Program-made: the position numbers and the translations under genes
Part shown: piece after piece, positions 4,938-5,606 of the stretch
Numbering within the stretch: the stretch's first letter is position 1
How the letters are laid out: each line of letters begins with the position of its first letter
Notes under the pieces: model-generated
The model's input: only the letters and a program-made list of their open reading frames with translations
The model's database searches: none
What the model was told of the DNA's origin: nothing
Assembly: GCA_937951955.1 (NCBI GenBank)
Contig: CALGAD010000163.1
Coordinates: forward strand, 1 to 5,606
Origin: an uncultured Bacillaceae bacterium
GTDB taxonomy: Bacteria; Bacillota; Bacilli; Bacillales; Caldibacillaceae
Length of the DNA stretch: 5,606 bases
Direction: 5' to 3'

Positions 4938-5606
4938 ATAAGCTATATACGATTGGAATTACTGTACATGCTGATGACGGCGAAGAGGATGCTCTATATC
5001 CGCAGCATCCGCTTCTTTATGTAGAACGAGATATCGTGGAAATCATTCATCATCTTGGCTTGGTACCCTATTTAATTCCTGTTTTTCGGGATGGTTCCAT
5101 TCCAATATTAGATCATTTAGATGGGTTCATTATAACTGGCGGGGGATATCTTTCCCCTCACCTAAATAACGATGATTTAGGAAAGTTGGAAGCCACTTCA
5201 AAAGATAGATACATCACAGAAAAGAAAATCATACAATATGCAATAATGCAAGATCTCCCTCTCATCGGCATTTGCAGGGGAGCACAGATGATCAATGAAG
5301 TACTTGGCGGCTCGTTAAAAAATATCACGAATGGGGATATCGAACATTTTCAAGAAAGAAAAATGCTTTCATTAGATAAAACCATTCATGACATTGAAAT
5401 TAATAGTGAAAGTATTTTATTTAATATTATAAACAAAAAGATATTACCTGTTAACTCACTTCATCGGCAACAGATGACTGATTTAGGTAATGATTTAATG
5501 ATATCCGCCTTATCGAAAGAAGACAAAATTATTGAAGCATTTGAATCTGTAAAACATCGCTTTTTATTTGGTTTCCAATTTCATCCGGAGAAGCTTTGGA
5601 ATACCC
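4934..5606 (+). CDS. Peptidase C26 / gamma-glutamyl-GABA hydrolase-like, 3' end missing
   Basis: A class I glutamine-amidotransferase-like hydrolase of the PuuD/peptidase C26 type, open at the right edge after 224 codons. The nucleophile elbow GICRGAQ puts the catalytic Cys at residue 114. FQFHPE supplies His217 and Glu219, completing the triad. The substrate-loop block DGFIITGGG (63-71) is present, but the usual GGxDVxP reads GGGYLSP, with Tyr in place of Asp. Family members are about 230-255 residues, so only a short C-terminal tail is missing. Members hydrolyse gamma-glutamyl amides, as in putrescine use by PuuD. The GTG start at 4934 overlaps the upstream stop in GTGA, and AGAGGA at 4921-4926 is seven bases before it, so translation is probably coupled to the membrane subunit. 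This ties an amide-hydrolysing activity to the imported compound, but the substrate is unknown. Confidence 0.9.
   Translation, partial: MNKLYTIGITVHADDGEEDALYPQHPLLYVERDIVEIIHHLGLVPYLIPVFRDGSIPILDHLDGFIITGGGYLSPHLNNDDLGKLEATSKDRYITEKKIIQYAIMQDLPLIGICRGAQMINEVLGGSLKNITNGDIEHFQERKMLSLDKTIHDIEINSESILFNIINKKILPVNSLHRQQMTDLGNDLMISALSKEDKIIEAFESVKHRFLFGFQFHPEKLWNT

Overview
The window looks like chromosomal DNA of a low-GC Gram-positive bacterium, most likely Bacillaceae. The reasons are an AT-rich base composition, strong AGGAGG-type ribosome binding sites, TTG and GTG starts, sigma-A type promoters and the protein families present. The species cannot be named from the sequence.

Layout. Positions 1-36 hold the first 12 codons of a minus-strand gene of unknown function that runs off the left edge; its start codon lies in one arm of a 14-bp inverted repeat. 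Positions ~150-440 are a decayed IS3-family (IS150-like) remnant: one terminus plus a frameshifted, truncated orfA. Positions 470-2186 (minus) are a two-gene operon encoding an AtuA/DUF1446-family protein and a small DUF4387 protein. Positions 2303-3049 (minus) encode a GntR/HutC-type regulator with a UTRA sensor domain. Divergently, positions 3264-5606 (plus) hold an apparent operon: a DctM-like TRAP-type permease, a 98-residue two-helix membrane protein, and a peptidase C26 (gamma-glutamyl-gamma-aminobutyrate hydrolase-like) gene cut by the right edge.

How it fits together. The promoters for the atuA-like operon, the regulator and the transporter operon all carry a TTATAAC-based operator. 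A 17-bp version at the regulator and transporter promoters matches at 16 of 17 positions. The simplest reading is one substrate-inducible regulon: the permease and its small partner import a carboxylate-like or amide-like compound, the C26 enzyme may hydrolyse an amide or gamma-glutamyl bond, the AtuA/DUF4387 pair carries out an uncharacterised catabolic step, and the GntR protein represses the system until it binds the ligand. The substrate is unknown, and I know of no characterised pathway with exactly this gene set. That makes it the best candidate here for an undescribed system.

No stretch longer than 300 bases is empty. The 214-bp gap between the divergent genes is a regulatory region, and the space between 37 and 469 is filled by the promoter and inverted repeat of the left-edge gene and the IS remnant.
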